This document shows, piece after piece, positions 11,039-22,230 of a stretch of DNA of 64,000 nucleotides. Origin of the DNA: Voacanga thouarsii (taxonomy: Eukaryota; Streptophyta; Magnoliopsida; Gentianales; Apocynaceae); the NCBI GenBank assembly GCA_026120185.1, contig JANUWF010000008.1, positions 6,634,001 to 6,698,000 on the forward strand, given 5' to 3'. Position 1 is the stretch's first letter, and each line of letters begins with the position of its first letter. A program made the translations under genes and the position numbers. Below the pieces are notes generated by a model. It made no database searches and was not told the DNA's origin. It worked only from the letters and a program-made list of their open reading frames with translations.

Positions 11039-12104
11039 TTGGAGTTTGATGGCAAGAAGGTAAAGGAGTTAAATTATTTGATAGCGGGGGCTAAGGCCCA
11101 AAAATTGTTGAAGCAAGGGTGTCAAGGGTACCTGGCTTATGTGATAAACAAGCTGAAGGACCAGTGCACTCTGGAGGACACCGAGGTGATGAAGGACTTT
11201 CCCGACGTGTTCCCAGCGGAACCTACTTTTCTACCTCCCAGCCGAGAAGTGGAATTCACCATCGACTTAGTTTCGGGAGCGAAACCAGTATCGCGGACCC
11301 CATACCGGATGGCACCGGTAGAGCTGAAAGAACAATTAGAAGGGTTAGTGGGGCAAGGCTACATCAGACCTAGCACGTCACCCTGGGGAGCACCTGTATT
11401 GTTTGTGAAGAAGAAGGATGGGACTTTGAGACTATGCATCGACTATCGGGGTTTGAATAACCTGACAATCAAGAACAAGTTTCCCATACTGTTGATTGAT
11501 AAGCTGTTCAACCAGTTGCAAGGATCCAATTGCTACTCCAATTGGACCTGAGGCAAGGGTACTACCGAGTATGGATAAAAGAGGAGGATATCCCCAAGAC
11601 GGCCTTCAACACCAGATATGGACATTATGAATTCGTGGTAATGCCGTTCGGGGTGACCAATGCTCCAGCAGTATTCATGGACTTGATGCATCGAGTGTTC
11701 TGAGCCTATTTGGACAAGTTCGTGGTGGTCTTCATCGACGACATTCTAATTTACTCCAAGAGTCTGGAGGAGCATGCGGAACATCTAAAGCTCGTATTGG
11801 AGAAGCTGTGGGAGTACAAGCTGTACGCCAAGTTTAGCAAGTGTGAATTCTGGCTAGACAGTGTAGCATTCCTTGGCCATGCGGTGACCAAGGAGGGAAT
11901 CAAGGTCGACCAGGCAAAGGTTGAAGCAGTGTCAGACTGGAAGCAACCGGAGAACATCACCGAGATTTGAAGTTTCTTGGGATGGCTAGTTACTACCGGA
12001 GGTTCATCAAAGGGTTTTCGACACTCGCATCGCTGATAACCCGACTGCTGAGAAAGGATGTTCCATTTGTGTAGAACGAGAAATGCGAGAAAAGTTTTCA
12101 AGAA
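11039..12104 (+). pseudogene. pol: E1 reverse transcriptase region
   Basis: Reverse transcriptase domain spread over three frames. The N-terminal part shows [39 protein letters not shown] and [16 protein letters not shown] one-base deletion in the 'tactccaattggac' stretch near 11540 breaks the frame before LDLRQG. The next frame carries [20 protein letters not shown] and the catalytic FIDDILIYS near 11730-11756, the F-x-D-D form usual in plant gypsy elements. A TGA interrupts just before the FVVVFIDD block (11701-11703) and another follows PENITEI (11968-11970). It would copy the element RNA into DNA. It cannot be translated as one protein. Confidence 0.9.
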
Positions 12105-12525
12105 TTGAAGCGAAGACTAATGACATCACCGGTATTGAGTCTGCCAGAGGAAGATAAGCCTTCGGCACTGTATACCGATGCCTCGAAAGAAGGATTGGGG
12201 GCAATACTGATGCAAGACAGGAAAGTGATAGTTTACGCTTCTCGAAAATTGAGACCTCATGAAGTCAACTACCCTACGCATGATCTGGAGCCGGCAGCCA
12301 TTGTGTTCCCCCTAAAGAAATGGCGACACTACCTGTATGGAGCTGAATATAAGGTGTTCACCGACCATAAGAGTCTGAAGTACATCTTCACTCAGAAGGA
12401 TCTAAATTTGAGGCAACGAAGATGGATGGATTTCTTGGAAGAATACCATTGTCCGATCAATTACCATCCCGGGAAGGCCAATGTTGTAGCTGACGCCTTG
12501 AGCAAAAAAGTTGGGATGGCTAGAC
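12105..12525 (+). pseudogene. pol: E1 RNase H region
   Basis: Open frame encoding the RNase H domain with its acidic residues visible: YTDAS (first Asp), [10 protein letters not shown] (Glu) and [22 protein letters not shown] (third Asp block). It ends with [20 protein letters not shown], typical of the junction to the integrase zinc domain. It would remove RNA from the RNA-DNA hybrid. This is the best-preserved stretch of E1 pol and continues in frame into integrase. Confidence 0.9.
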
Positions 12526-13595
12526 TAAGGGTGCAGGAAATTCAAGTGGTTCAGGATGTGTTGGACCAATGGGTGGAAGTGCAAGAGAAAAGGATCGTTA
12601 TTAGCAACCTGAAGTTGGTATTAGATTTAAGACGAGAAATCATGGAAGCTCAACAAAGCAATGTCGAGTTTCAGCTTTTCAGGGACAAGGAGCTCAAGCG
12701 GCCAGGCAGTGAATTCTATCAAGATGAGGCAGGAGTTTTGCAATTCAGGGATCGGTTATGTGTACTCAGAGAGCAGCAATTGAAGGACAAAATTTTGGAA
12801 GAGGCGCACAAGAGCAAGTACGCCATTCATCCGGGGGAAGTCAAGATGTACCAGGATCTGAAGAGAGCCTATTGGTGGCTTGGAATGAAGCAGGATATGA
12901 TCAAATACGTCTCAACCTGTCAGAAAGTCAAAGCGGAACACAAGAAGTCAGCGGGACTATTGCAACCATTGCCAGTACCAGAATGGAAGTGGGAGGAGGT
13001 GACTATGGATTTTGTCATCGGACTTCCCATGTCAAGGACCCAGAAGGACGCCATATAGGTAGTGGTGGATCGACTGACCAAATCAGCTCATTTCATAACG
13101 GTGAATGTGAGAGACTCCATGGAGAAGTTGGCTCATACTTATGTTCGAGAAATAGTCCGACTGCATGCAGTACCTTCAAGTATCGTGTCTAACCAAGACC
13201 TGAGGTTTACATCTTGATTTTGGGGAAAGTTTCAGGAAGCAATGGAGTCGAGTCTGAAATTCAGTACAATGGTGCATTCGCAGACCGATGGGTAGTCAGA
13301 AAGGGTTATACAGATATTGGAAGATATGCTAAGAGCCTGTGTTCTGGATTTCGAGGACAAGTGGATAGAATGTGTACCATACGCAGAACTGTTGTATAAC
13401 AACAGCTACCAAACTTCAATTGGTATGGCACCGTATGAGGCCTTGTATGGACGTAAGTGTCAAGTATTGCTATACTGGAGTTGGTCAGAAGATGGCCACG
13501 TAAGCAAATCCGAGGAAGTTTGTGTCCAGGAGATGTTGGATAAAGTAAAGTTGATCAGGGAGAGATTGAAAGCAGCTTAGAGCTGACAGAAGAGC
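12526..13595 (+). pseudogene. pol: E1 integrase region, catalytic Asp lost
   Basis: Integrase in the RNase H frame. The N-terminal HHCC zinc domain is damaged: E2 has [11 protein letters not shown] but E1 reads VSTCQKVK, so one cysteine is missing through an in-frame 9-bp deletion. The core has TMDFVIGLP (first catalytic Asp). The second catalytic position reads S-N-Q-D-L-R-F where E2 has S-D-N-D-P-R-F, an Asp-to-Asn change. The third is retained as SERVIQ. Nonsense codons occur after KDAI (13057-13059), after RFTS, and just before SERVIQ. The residues KCQV...YWSWSEDGHVS and EEVCVQEMLDKVKLIRERLKAA close the domain. It would insert the DNA copy and is clearly dead. Confidence 0.88.
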
Positions 13596-14060
13596 TATGC
13601 GGACAACCGGCGGAGAGATTTGGAGTTTCAAGTCAGGAACAGCATATTTCTGAGATTGAAGCTAAATAGAGGAATCTTGAAGCATTCGAAGGGTGGAAAG
13701 CTGAATCCGAGATATTTGGGGCCGTTCCCGATAAAAGAAAGAATTGGACCAGTAGCTTACCGAATGGATTTGCTAGATGGGTTAACGGGAATTTCGGACG
13801 TGTTTCATGTGTCACAATTGAAGAAGTACAATGCCGATCCCGGTCATGTTTTAAACAATGAGCCGTTGGTGTTGTAACTCGATCTGAGCTATATGAAGAA
13901 GCCCGTGCGAATACTGAACCGTAGTATCAAGAGTCTTTGGAATAAGCAGATACCGATGGTCAAGGTTTAGTAGGAGCATCATGGCACGTAGGATGCTACG
14001 TGGGAATCAGAAGAGTGGGTTAAGTAGAAGTATCTCGACCTGAAATAGAGGTATGCTTGA
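13596..14060 (+). pseudogene. pol: E1 integrase C-terminus and chromodomain
   Basis: Same frame as integrase. GILKHSKGGKLNPRYLGPF, VFHVSQLKKYNADPGHVL and NEPLVL match the E2 sequence. A TAA then interrupts, followed by DLSYMKKPVRILNRSIKSL, IPMVKV with two TAG codons, and DATWESEEWVK. This is the chromodomain pattern of chromoviruses, including the ATWE block. In this lineage the chromodomain is thought to bind histone marks and steer insertion into heterochromatin. Here it is interrupted by several stops. The frame ends against the polypurine tract. Confidence 0.88.
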
Positions 14061-14081
14061 ATTTTGGGACGAAATTCTTCT

Positions 14082-14094
14082 AAGGAGGGGAGGA
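14082..14094 (+). other. E1 polypurine tract
   Basis: AAGGAGGGGAGGA lies directly before the 3' LTR and would prime plus-strand DNA. The identical tract, reversed, borders E2 and G0. Confidence 0.92.
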
Positions 14095-16851
14095 TGTGAA
14101 ACACCAGTTGAAACCAACCTTAGAGTAAGGGGGTTGGGATGCATATCATATTTTATTGCATGATTAAATATATTTTTATATGATTTTATGTGCTTTAGAT
14201 TTGTGATTTGTAGCCTAGGAGGCTTAATTGTGGTTACTGAGTAAGAAGGGCAAACTAGTAATTTTTTATTGAGGTGAAAATAGGGAGATTGCTTGAGGAT
14301 TAAATAGGAAAAATATTTTGGGGAGACAATAAGAACAAGAGTTGTTGTGGTTTAGTGGTTAGAGCTTTGGAATAAGTTCTTGAGGTCTTGAGTTCAAATT
14401 CCATCATTTGAGTTATTGCATGATTGAATTTCATTTTTGTTTAGGGAGGCTATTTTCGACCTTGTATGCTTTAGGGGAGACATGATAGGAGTATCCTAAT
14501 CCTACTCTTGTGCCCTACAAAAGTTTCCAAGGAAATTTATACCCTTCTTGATCCTTAGCTTTTCTTATTGCTCAATTCATTAGGTTGTTCAATTTGTTCA
14601 AGCCAATTTTATTCCAGAAAAATTCCAACAAAGTGCTGTTGCTTTGAAGGTTCAAAATTTCTAAGTGTAAGACATCTTATAGACCAAAAATGGGTAGGAG
14701 TTGGGAAAGGTTCCCAAGAGAATTAATCTCCATGGTTGAACTTTCAAAACTCCACTCTAGCTATGTTCATTTTCTTCATGAAGTGATTTGGAATTTTTCC
14801 AGCTTCTTGTACATTCAAGGTGTCAAAATTTTCAGCTATCATTCCCTCCCAAATGCTGTCGGAAAAATAGCCCTCTTGACCATCTTGAAGTCTGAAATTT
14901 TATGGCCAAAATTGGACTGCACAAATGCTGTGCAAACCAGAAATTTTTATGGGCAAGTTTGCAACTTAGGTGAGTTTAAATCAAGCTATTTTCTTCCAGT
15001 TTTCATCCAGCACCTTAGCCATGTTTTTCCTCCATAAAGAAGGCCGGAAACCAGCCTTGAAAGACCTCTAAATGCCCCATCAAAACCTTTGCAAACTGAC
15101 AGGAAAATGGCAGCAAAAGCTGCCTAGAAAATTCGAGCAACTAGAGAAATTCTGTACAGGAATTTTTCCAGCTTTCTTCCTTCTTCAGCCCTGACCGAAA
15201 CTCCCTCATTTTCTTTGTACAAACCTACCTTGAACAGCCATGAAATGAGTTCCATCTTCTTCCCCAACCTTCTGATCGAAAAACCAGTCATGGCTGCCCC
15301 TAAAATATCTCCCACAATTACTCCAATCAAGCCATTGATTGAAGACCAAAATTTCAGCAAATATGTTTAGTAAACTTCCATAAAACACCCCTTGAACAAC
15401 CAGACATTCCTCCACCATTGTACTTCTGCTTTTCGGCCACCATTAAGCCCTTCAAATAGCTTTCATTCCAGCAGAATCCCTAGCTATTCAGTCGGCCATT
15501 AGAGCTTCCAAAAGCTCTCCTCCATTAAAGATCTTCTTACCATATTTTGTTTCCTAAGTTGGTTCTCTAAAATATTCTTTTAGGATTTCAAACAATTAGC
15601 CTTTCCCTTTCCTCCCAAACCAGAAATTCAATTGCCAAAACCTCTCAAACAATTTGGCACTCCCTCCTACACAGAATTTCGACCAGCCTCTCCCTATTCT
15701 CTTCAACCTTCAAGAATGCCAAGAACACCTACTCACCTCCTCTCGCCTAAGGCCACAAAAACCATTTCAATCTTCTTCAAAAAAAATTCTAGATTTCACC
15801 TACTCACTGCCGTGAACCCATTCATACCACTTTTAACATCAAACTCCAAAATCCAACTCTCTGTCTTGGATCGAAAATCAGTATTTTTGGAAAGGCTCAA
15901 GAACACCTTCAAGGTAAGCTTGTTCAATCAACTTCATCTTCACTAATCTTCAATTTGTAATGAATATATATGTGTATAATCATACTAAAGGACTCTCTTC
16001 TTCTCTTTTCTGTCTCTCTCTCTCTCTCTCTTGGCCGAATGGTGGCTTCAACCATGGCCATGTCTTCTTCATCTCTCTTGGACGGATCTAGTCTCCTAAG
16101 AGTAGGATGCATTCGAAACTACTCCAAAGTACTCATCAATCAAGTAAGCCTCTTCAACCCTCTTTTTTTTTTTTTTTTTAATTCTAGATTCATGTCTTTA
16201 GGGTGATATTGGAAGGAGATGGGTTATGATTGAGGTTTGAGCATGTGTTGTTGTGATGAGTTGAGATTAAAGCATGAATAAATGTGTGTGTATGATGGAG
16301 ATGGAATTGATGCATGAGTTGATTATCTTGGTGGATTGTATGGCATTTTTAGGGTCTAATGCATATCGCCATGTCGTGAGTGGTATGTGATCAAGCATGT
16401 TAGAGATTATGTCACCTTTGGTAAATAGGATTTATGTTCATGTATGATTGTTGAAGCCATGATTATGTTTATACTAGTAGAGGTTGGATCATGTTTTGGT
16501 AAATTTAGATCTATGCCTTTATTCATGATTTGGATGATTAGATGAATTGAAGTGGAGTGTATGTTCATGATTGTGGTTAGCAAAGAAAATATGATCATGA
16601 TTTAGTTATCCCTAAGCTAATTTTATTTCAATAATAAAATGTTTAATATTATAATTTTTGCTAGTAAATTTCGAAAACCCTAGAAAGGGTGGATTTGGAT
16701 TATTATATGAAATAAGGATATTTTAGTCAAATAAATAATAGCTTTTATTAAAGAAATAAAATATATAGATATTATATAAAATAATAATATCAAATAAAGC
16801 CTTTTATATAAATAATCATAATAGATAAAATGTTAATTTTGTAAGTCTTAT
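14095..16851 (+). repeat. E1 3' LTR, first part
   Basis: This part corresponds to 4384-7180 of the 5' LTR, with scattered substitutions and small indels; for example the C run at 6498 is a T run near 16162. It stops at GTAAGTCTTAT, where E2 has inserted, and resumes at 25703. The CTTAT at 16847-16851 is the E2 target duplication. Its tRNA-like boxes are at 14347-14365 and 14390-14402, and its donor-like GT sites at 15914 and 16144. Confidence 0.93.
14347..14402 (+). other. tRNA-like A/B boxes in the E1 3' LTR
   Basis: The A-box-like run at 14347-14365 and the B-box-like run at 14390-14402 are identical to those in the 5' LTR, with the same spacing. Confidence 0.55.
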
Positions 16852-18552
16852 TGTAACACCCCCACTACCTAGGCCCGTCAGGGCCGGGGATGTCGCCCTA
16901 TCCAGAGGACAAGGGGTCTTTATAACTAGGTTACATAGAATAAGATAAAATAAAGATATTAAAATTAAAATTATTACAACCCAGAAGATGTATACTAGTA
17001 CAAATCTAAAATAAATTGTTTGCAACAATCTCTCAAAACATCACATAAAGGAAATAACATGAGTCTTCAAAGCATAGGCAACAATCTAGCTAATGACCTC
17101 CACAGCAAGATCTTCCTGAAAACATGGCATAAAAGGTGGTTTTGATGGAATGAATGGAGCTTGTTCAGGCTATAGAGCTGACCGAAATTCAGTCTATGAA
17201 CGCAGAGGAAATTCTGGTTAGTTAGCCTAATGCAAGAGTGGTTTAATGGAGAAAAATGCTGGATTTTTTTGAAGTTCAAAAAGAGTTTGAATGGAGTGAT
17301 CTTAGGAGTGTTTTGAGGTGTGGCTATAGAGTCCATATGCTCAAGGTAAGTGTGGGGTTAATGGTGTTCAGTCTATAGCTGAGCAAGGTTCAATTTCCAG
17401 AGTTTTGAAGGGTGACTTTCGGCCTTGGCTTTGAGAGACAAAGCTGGAAAATTTTCTGGTTTTAATGCTCAAGAGTTTCGAAGAATAAAGACTTTTGGTG
17501 CAGAATTTCTGTGCAGAATTTCTGCACTTCTTCAACCCGATTTACAGCTAGTTCTTGAGGGGGTTTGAAGGTCTTTCAAATGTGATTTTCCAGCATTCTT
17601 TCTGGAGAAATACATAGGAGTTTTACTGGCTTGAAGGTGGATTAAAACAGCTGCATTTTCCTAGCTGGAAATGGCGAACTGCTAGAATTTTTTTTTCTGG
17701 TTTGGTACAGTTTGTGCAGTCCGAAAATTGCACAGAATTTTCAGCCTTCAAGCCATATGAAACGACCATTTTTTGGGCAGAAAATGAAGAGGTTTACTGG
17801 CTGAATTTTCGAAGAGATGATCTGCAAGAATTCTGGAAAATTTTCCAGATTTTCCTTCACTAAAATATGAACAACATGAAGGTGAATTTTGAAGGTTGTT
17901 TCATGGTGATTGATTTCTCTTGGAAACCCTTCCTATTTTCCCTCCTATTTTCGGCCAACTCCCCATCCTCCAAAGCTGATTTTCGAAATTCAAGGTGAAG
18001 GAATTATCACAGAATTTTTGGAATTCAAAAGAAGAGATTTAATGGATTTAAATTATAAAGATGTTAGGACAAGCTAGAAGTAATAAGAAGGACAAGAATT
18101 CCTCTAGAATTCTTTTTAGGACACGAGGATAAGATTAGGAAATTCTCTTCATGTCTTTCCTAAGACAACATTCCTATTTTCATGGAATGCAAGAAAACAA
18201 AAATTCAAACTTAGTTAAGATAATCATGACAAAAGCTTAAATGATGGGATTTGAACTCATGACCTTAGAAATTAATTCCAAAGCTCTAAGCACTAAACCA
18301 CACTAATTCTTGTTCTTATTTTCTCAACCACATATTCTTCTTATGAAATCCTCAAGCTATCTTCCTATTTTGACCTCAAGCAAAATTACCATTTTACCCC
18401 TCTTACTCAATAAGCATAACTAAGCATTTTAACCTATAATCCACAATTCTAAAGCACATAAAATCATTCAAAAACATATATATTCATGCAAAATAATATG
18501 ATATGCATCTCGACCCCCTTACTCTAGGGTTGGCTTTAGGTGGGGTTTCACA
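16852..18552 (-). repeat. E2 3' LTR (1701 bp)
   Basis: The LTR runs TGTAACACCC to TTTCACA on the plus strand. It differs from the other E2 LTR by roughly a dozen changes in the first 210 bp compared by eye, plus the 13-bp duplication near 17500. It carries the reversed tRNA-like boxes (18246-18301). The ORFs at 16816-17028 and 17067-17336 are LTR sequence, not genes. Confidence 0.95.
18246..18301 (-). other. tRNA-like A/B boxes in the E2 3' LTR
   Basis: On the minus strand the A-box-like run is the complement of 18283-18301 and the B-box-like run is the complement of 18246-18258. One A-box base differs from the copy in the other E2 LTR. Confidence 0.5.
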
Positions 18553-18565
18553 TCCTCCCCTCCTT
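18553..18565 (-). other. E2 polypurine tract
   Basis: The complement of tcctcccctcctt, i.e. AAGGAGGGGAGGA, lies directly before the E2 3' LTR. Confidence 0.92.
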
Positions 18566-18598
18566 AGGAGAATTTCTTCTTGAAATTCAGACGCACCT

Positions 18599-19015
18599 TT
18601 ATCTTAGATTAGGATACTTTCGCTTTACCCATTCTTCTGTTTTCCATGTGGCATCTCGTGTGCCATGATGCTCCCACTGCACTTGTACCATCGGAATCTG
18701 CTTGTTCCGGAGAGTTTTGATACTTCGGTCCAATATCTTTACGGGTTTCTCCACATAGCTCAGGTCGGGTTGTAGCACTAACGGCTCATCATTCAAAACA
18801 TGTCCGGGATCGGCATTGTACTTCCTCAGCTGCAAAACATGGAATACCTTGTGAATTCCCGTCAACCCATCTGGTAAATCCAATCGATACGCCATCGGCC
18901 CAATTCTTTCTTTTATTGGAAACGGTCCCAAATACCTCGGATTCAGCTTTCCCCCTTTCAGATGTTTCAGGATCCCCCTATTTGGTGTCAGTTTTAGGAA
19001 CACGCTGTCTCCCAC
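18599..19015 (-). pseudogene. pol: E2 integrase C-terminus and chromodomain
   Basis: Open frame of 138 codons. It begins MGDSVFLKLTPNRGILKHLK, continues with the integrase tail (RYLGPFPIKERIGPMAYRL, VFHVLQLRKYNADPGHVL) and ends with a chromodomain: DLSYVEKPVKILDRSIKTL, IPMVQVQWEHHGT and DATWKTEEWVKRKYPNLR. Aromatic residues in SY, VQW and ATW sit where the methyl-lysine cage residues of chromodomains lie. Unlike E1, this domain has no internal stop. It should tether integrase to heterochromatin; that is family knowledge, not shown here. It is called a pseudogene because the pol frame upstream is broken. Confidence 0.9.
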
Positions 19016-19660
19016 CTGAAATTCTAACTCTCTTCACCTATTATCTGCATAACTCTTTTGTCGGCTCTGGGCTGCTTTCAACCTTTCCCTAATTAACTTG
19101 ACCTTATCCAGCATTTCTTGAACATAGACCTCTCCCGATATGCTTATGTGTCCATCCTCTGACCAACTCCAGTATAACGGTACTTGACACTTACGACCAT
19201 ATAGAGCTTCATACGGAGCCATTCCAATCAAAGCTTGATAACTGTTATTGTATAACAACTCGGCATATGGCACACTTTCGATCCACTTATCCTCGAAATC
19301 CAATACACAAGCTCTCAGCATATCCTCCAATATCTGAATAACCCTTTGTGACTGTCCATCGGTCTGCGGATGTGCCGTCGTACTGAACTTCAGACTAGAA
19401 CCCATCGATTCTTGAAACTTGCCCCAAAATCGGGATGTAAATCTCGGATCATTGTCGGACACAATACTTGAAGGCACTCCGTGTAATCTGACTATTTCCC
19501 GCACGTAGGTCTGAGCCAATTTTTCCATTGAATCCTTTACATTCACGGGTATAAAATGCGCTGACTTGGTCAATCAATCTACCATTACCCATATGGCGTC
19601 CTTTTGGTTCCTTACCATAGGTAGTTCAGTAACGAAGTCCATAGTCACCTCTTCCCATTT
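19016..19660 (-). pseudogene. pol: E2 integrase core, catalytic Glu replaced by Gln
   Basis: The integrase core reads TMDFVTELP (first Asp), SSIVSDNDPRFTSRFWG (second Asp) and HPQTDGQSQRVIQ. The third acidic residue of the D,D-35-E triad is normally the Glu of QSERV; here the codon is CAA, giving Gln, while E1 keeps Glu. Stops break the frame near the start (PE-stop-KWEE, where the tryptophan codon became TAG) and after VMVD (CGA to TGA near 19575). The tail CQVPLYWSWSEDGHIS and EMLDKVKLIRERLKAAQ matches E1. It is inactive as written. Confidence 0.9.
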
Positions 19661-20551
19661 CTATTCTGGTACTGGCAATGGTTGTAATAATCCTGCCACC
19701 TTTTTGTGCTCCGCTTTGACCTTCTGACAGGTTAAACACGTTGAGACATACTTATCCACGTTCCGCTTCATCCCGGGCCACGAATAAGACTTTTTCATAT
19801 CTTGATACATCTTGACCTCTCCCAGATGAATGGCGTACTTGCTCTTATGCGCTTCTTCTAGAATTCTATCCCTCAATTGTTGCTCCCTGGGTACACACAA
19901 ATGATTTCGGAAGTACAACACTCCCGCTCCGTTTTGTCGAATTTCACTGCCTTGCCGTTTAAGCTCCTTGTCCTTGAAAAGCTGAAATTCCGCATTACTC
20001 TGCTGGGCTTCAATAATCTCCTGTCTTAGATTTGGTATCAACCTCAGGTTATTAATAATAATATTCTCTTCTTGAACTTCTGCTCTTCTATCCAACACAT
20101 CCTGAACTACTTGAACCTCCTGTATCCTTAGCCTGGCCATTCTGACTTTCCGGCTCAGGGCATCAGCAACGACGTTGGCTTTCCGGAGGTGGTAGTTGAT
20201 AGGACAACGGTATTCTTCCAGAAATTCCATCCATCTTCGCTGCCTCAAATTCAAGTCTTTCTGGGTGAAGATGTACTTCAGGCTTTTGTGATCAGTGAAC
20301 ACCTCATATTCCGCTTCATACAAATAGTGTCGCCACTTCTTTAATGCGAACACAATGGCAGCCAGCTCTAGATCATGCGTGGGATAATTGACTTCATGCG
20401 GCTTCAATTTTTGAGAAGCATAGGCGATAACCTTCCTATCTTGCATCAAAACTGCTCCCAAGCCTTCCTTCAAAGCATCCGTATATAGAGTGTAAGGTTT
20501 ATCTGCCTCTAGTAGACTCAACACTGGCGCTGTCATTAACCTCCACTTCAA
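19661..20551 (-). pseudogene. pol: E2 RNase H and integrase zinc domain
   Basis: Open frame of 296 codons. RNase H residues are visible at [11 protein letters not shown] (Asp), [15 protein letters not shown] (Glu) and [10 protein letters not shown] (Asp). The linker [20 protein letters not shown] follows, then the integrase HHCC zinc domain: [13 protein letters not shown] and [17 protein letters not shown] with both cysteines present, unlike E1. The reading frame is complete here but is separated by a stop from the reverse transcriptase upstream and by a TAG from the integrase core downstream. Confidence 0.9.
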
Positions 20552-20554
20552 CTC

Positions 20555-21600
20555 TTACAAACTCTTTTTGCATTTTTCATTCCAAACAAAGGGTACGTCC
20601 TTTCTCAGTAGCCGGGTCATAGGAGATGCTAGCGTTGAAAACCCCTTAATAAACCTCCGGTAGTAGCTAGCCAATCCCAAGAAGCTTCGAATCTCGGTGA
20701 TGTTCTCTGGTTGCTTCCAATCTGAAACGGCTTCAACCTTCGCTGGGTCTACTTTGATCCCCTCCTTGGTCACCACGTGACCAAGAAATGCCACACTATC
20801 CAGCCAAAACTTGCACTTGCTAAACTTGGCGTAAAGCTTGTGCTCTCTTAGCTTTTCTAGTACCAACTTTAAATGTTCTGCATGGTCCTTCGGGCTCTTG
20901 GAGTATATAAGTATGTCGTCGATGAAGACCACCACGAACTTGTCCAAGTAGGGCTGGAACACTCGATACATCAGATCCATAAATACCGCGGGTGCGTTGG
21001 TTACCCCGAAAGGCATCACCACAAACTTATAGTGACCATATCTTGTATTGAAGGCCGTCTTAGGAATATCTTCCTCTTTTATCCTCACTTGATAGAAGCC
21101 TTGCCTCAAATCCAGTTTGGAGTAACAACTGGATCCTTGCAACTGGTCGAACAGCTCGTCAATTAACGACAGAGGATATTTATTCTTGATGGTCAGGTTG
21201 TTCAAGCATCAGTAGTCAATACACAACCTTAGAGTCCCGTCATTTTTCTTTACAAATAGCACAGGTGCTCCCCAGGGTGACGTGCTAGGTTTGATATAGC
21301 CTTGCCTCACCAAGTCTTCTAGCTACTCTTTTAATTCTTTCAACTCCGCCGGTGCCATCCGATATGGAGTTCGAGACACCGGTTCTGCTCCTGGGACTAG
21401 ATCAATGGTGAACTCAACTTCTCGATTGGGAGGTAGAGAAGTGAGTTCTGCAGGGAACACGTCGGGAAAATCCTTTACCACCTCAGTATCCTCTAGGGTG
21501 CACCGGTCCTTTGACTTGTTTTATCATGTAAGCCAGATATCCTTGACATCCTTGCCTCAATAATTTTCGGGCTTTAGCCCCAGCTATAAAAAACTTCAAT
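20555..21600 (-). pseudogene. pol: E2 reverse transcriptase
   Basis: Intact from about 21205 to 20555: [52 protein letters not shown], the catalytic [28 protein letters not shown] and [17 protein letters not shown]. Upstream, the same domain continues to about 21600 with [20 protein letters not shown] and [19 protein letters not shown]. That upstream part is broken by a stop after ELKELKE, a TGA in LCIDY, and a frameshift near 21510. All polymerase catalytic residues are retained, so only the frame is damaged. Confidence 0.92.
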
Positions 21601-21604
21601 TCTT

Positions 21605-22230
21605 TTACTTTCTTGCCATTAAACTCCAATACATCACATCCTGGTCTAATGAACTGAACTGAACTGACTTATTCTTACAGTCTACTCTAGCACCATGCTT
21701 CGCTAGCCAATCCATTCCCAATATTAAATCATAATTATCAATAGCTAAGACTATTAGATCTCCCTCTAAGATTTCTCTCCCTACTTCAACTTTACAATTC
21801 TGCACATACCGATCCGCTTGCACCATTTTCCCCAAAGGTGTACTTACTAACAAGGTAAAATGTATTTCTACTCCATCCCAACCCAATTGATATGCACAAT
21901 TCTTATTTAAATAGGAATGGGTAGATCCAGGGTCTATCAATGCATTAATGGAACGACCTTGGATAGTAAACGTACCTTCCACTACTGCTGCATCAGCTCC
22001 AACCTCCTCCCGGTTGAGAGCGAAAACTTTTGCTTTCACCTGCGACTTCTGCGTTCCACTCCCGAAAGCTCCCGAGGTATTGGCTCGATTGGGCCCCGGG
22101 TTCTGAGTTGGGTTCCCTTGTCCGATCCAGAGAAGTTTAGGGCAGATGATTTGGGTCTCCGTAGTGGTAGCACTTCCGCTCACCTCCTTTGGACCAACAA
22201 TTTTTCTCAATGTGGCCCCTTTTTCTACAG
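21605..22230 (-). pseudogene. pol: E2 aspartic protease region
   Basis: Part of an open frame reaching up to 22426. It reads KAKVFALNREEVGADAAVVE, FTIQGRSINALIDPGSTHSY and NYDLILGMDWLAKHGARVDC. The protease active-site loop is D-P-G-S, as in E1, instead of the usual D-S-G-A. The tryptophan after GMD, lost in E1, is retained here. The frame runs into the linker WSLMARK and is then frameshifted before reverse transcriptase. Confidence 0.88.
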
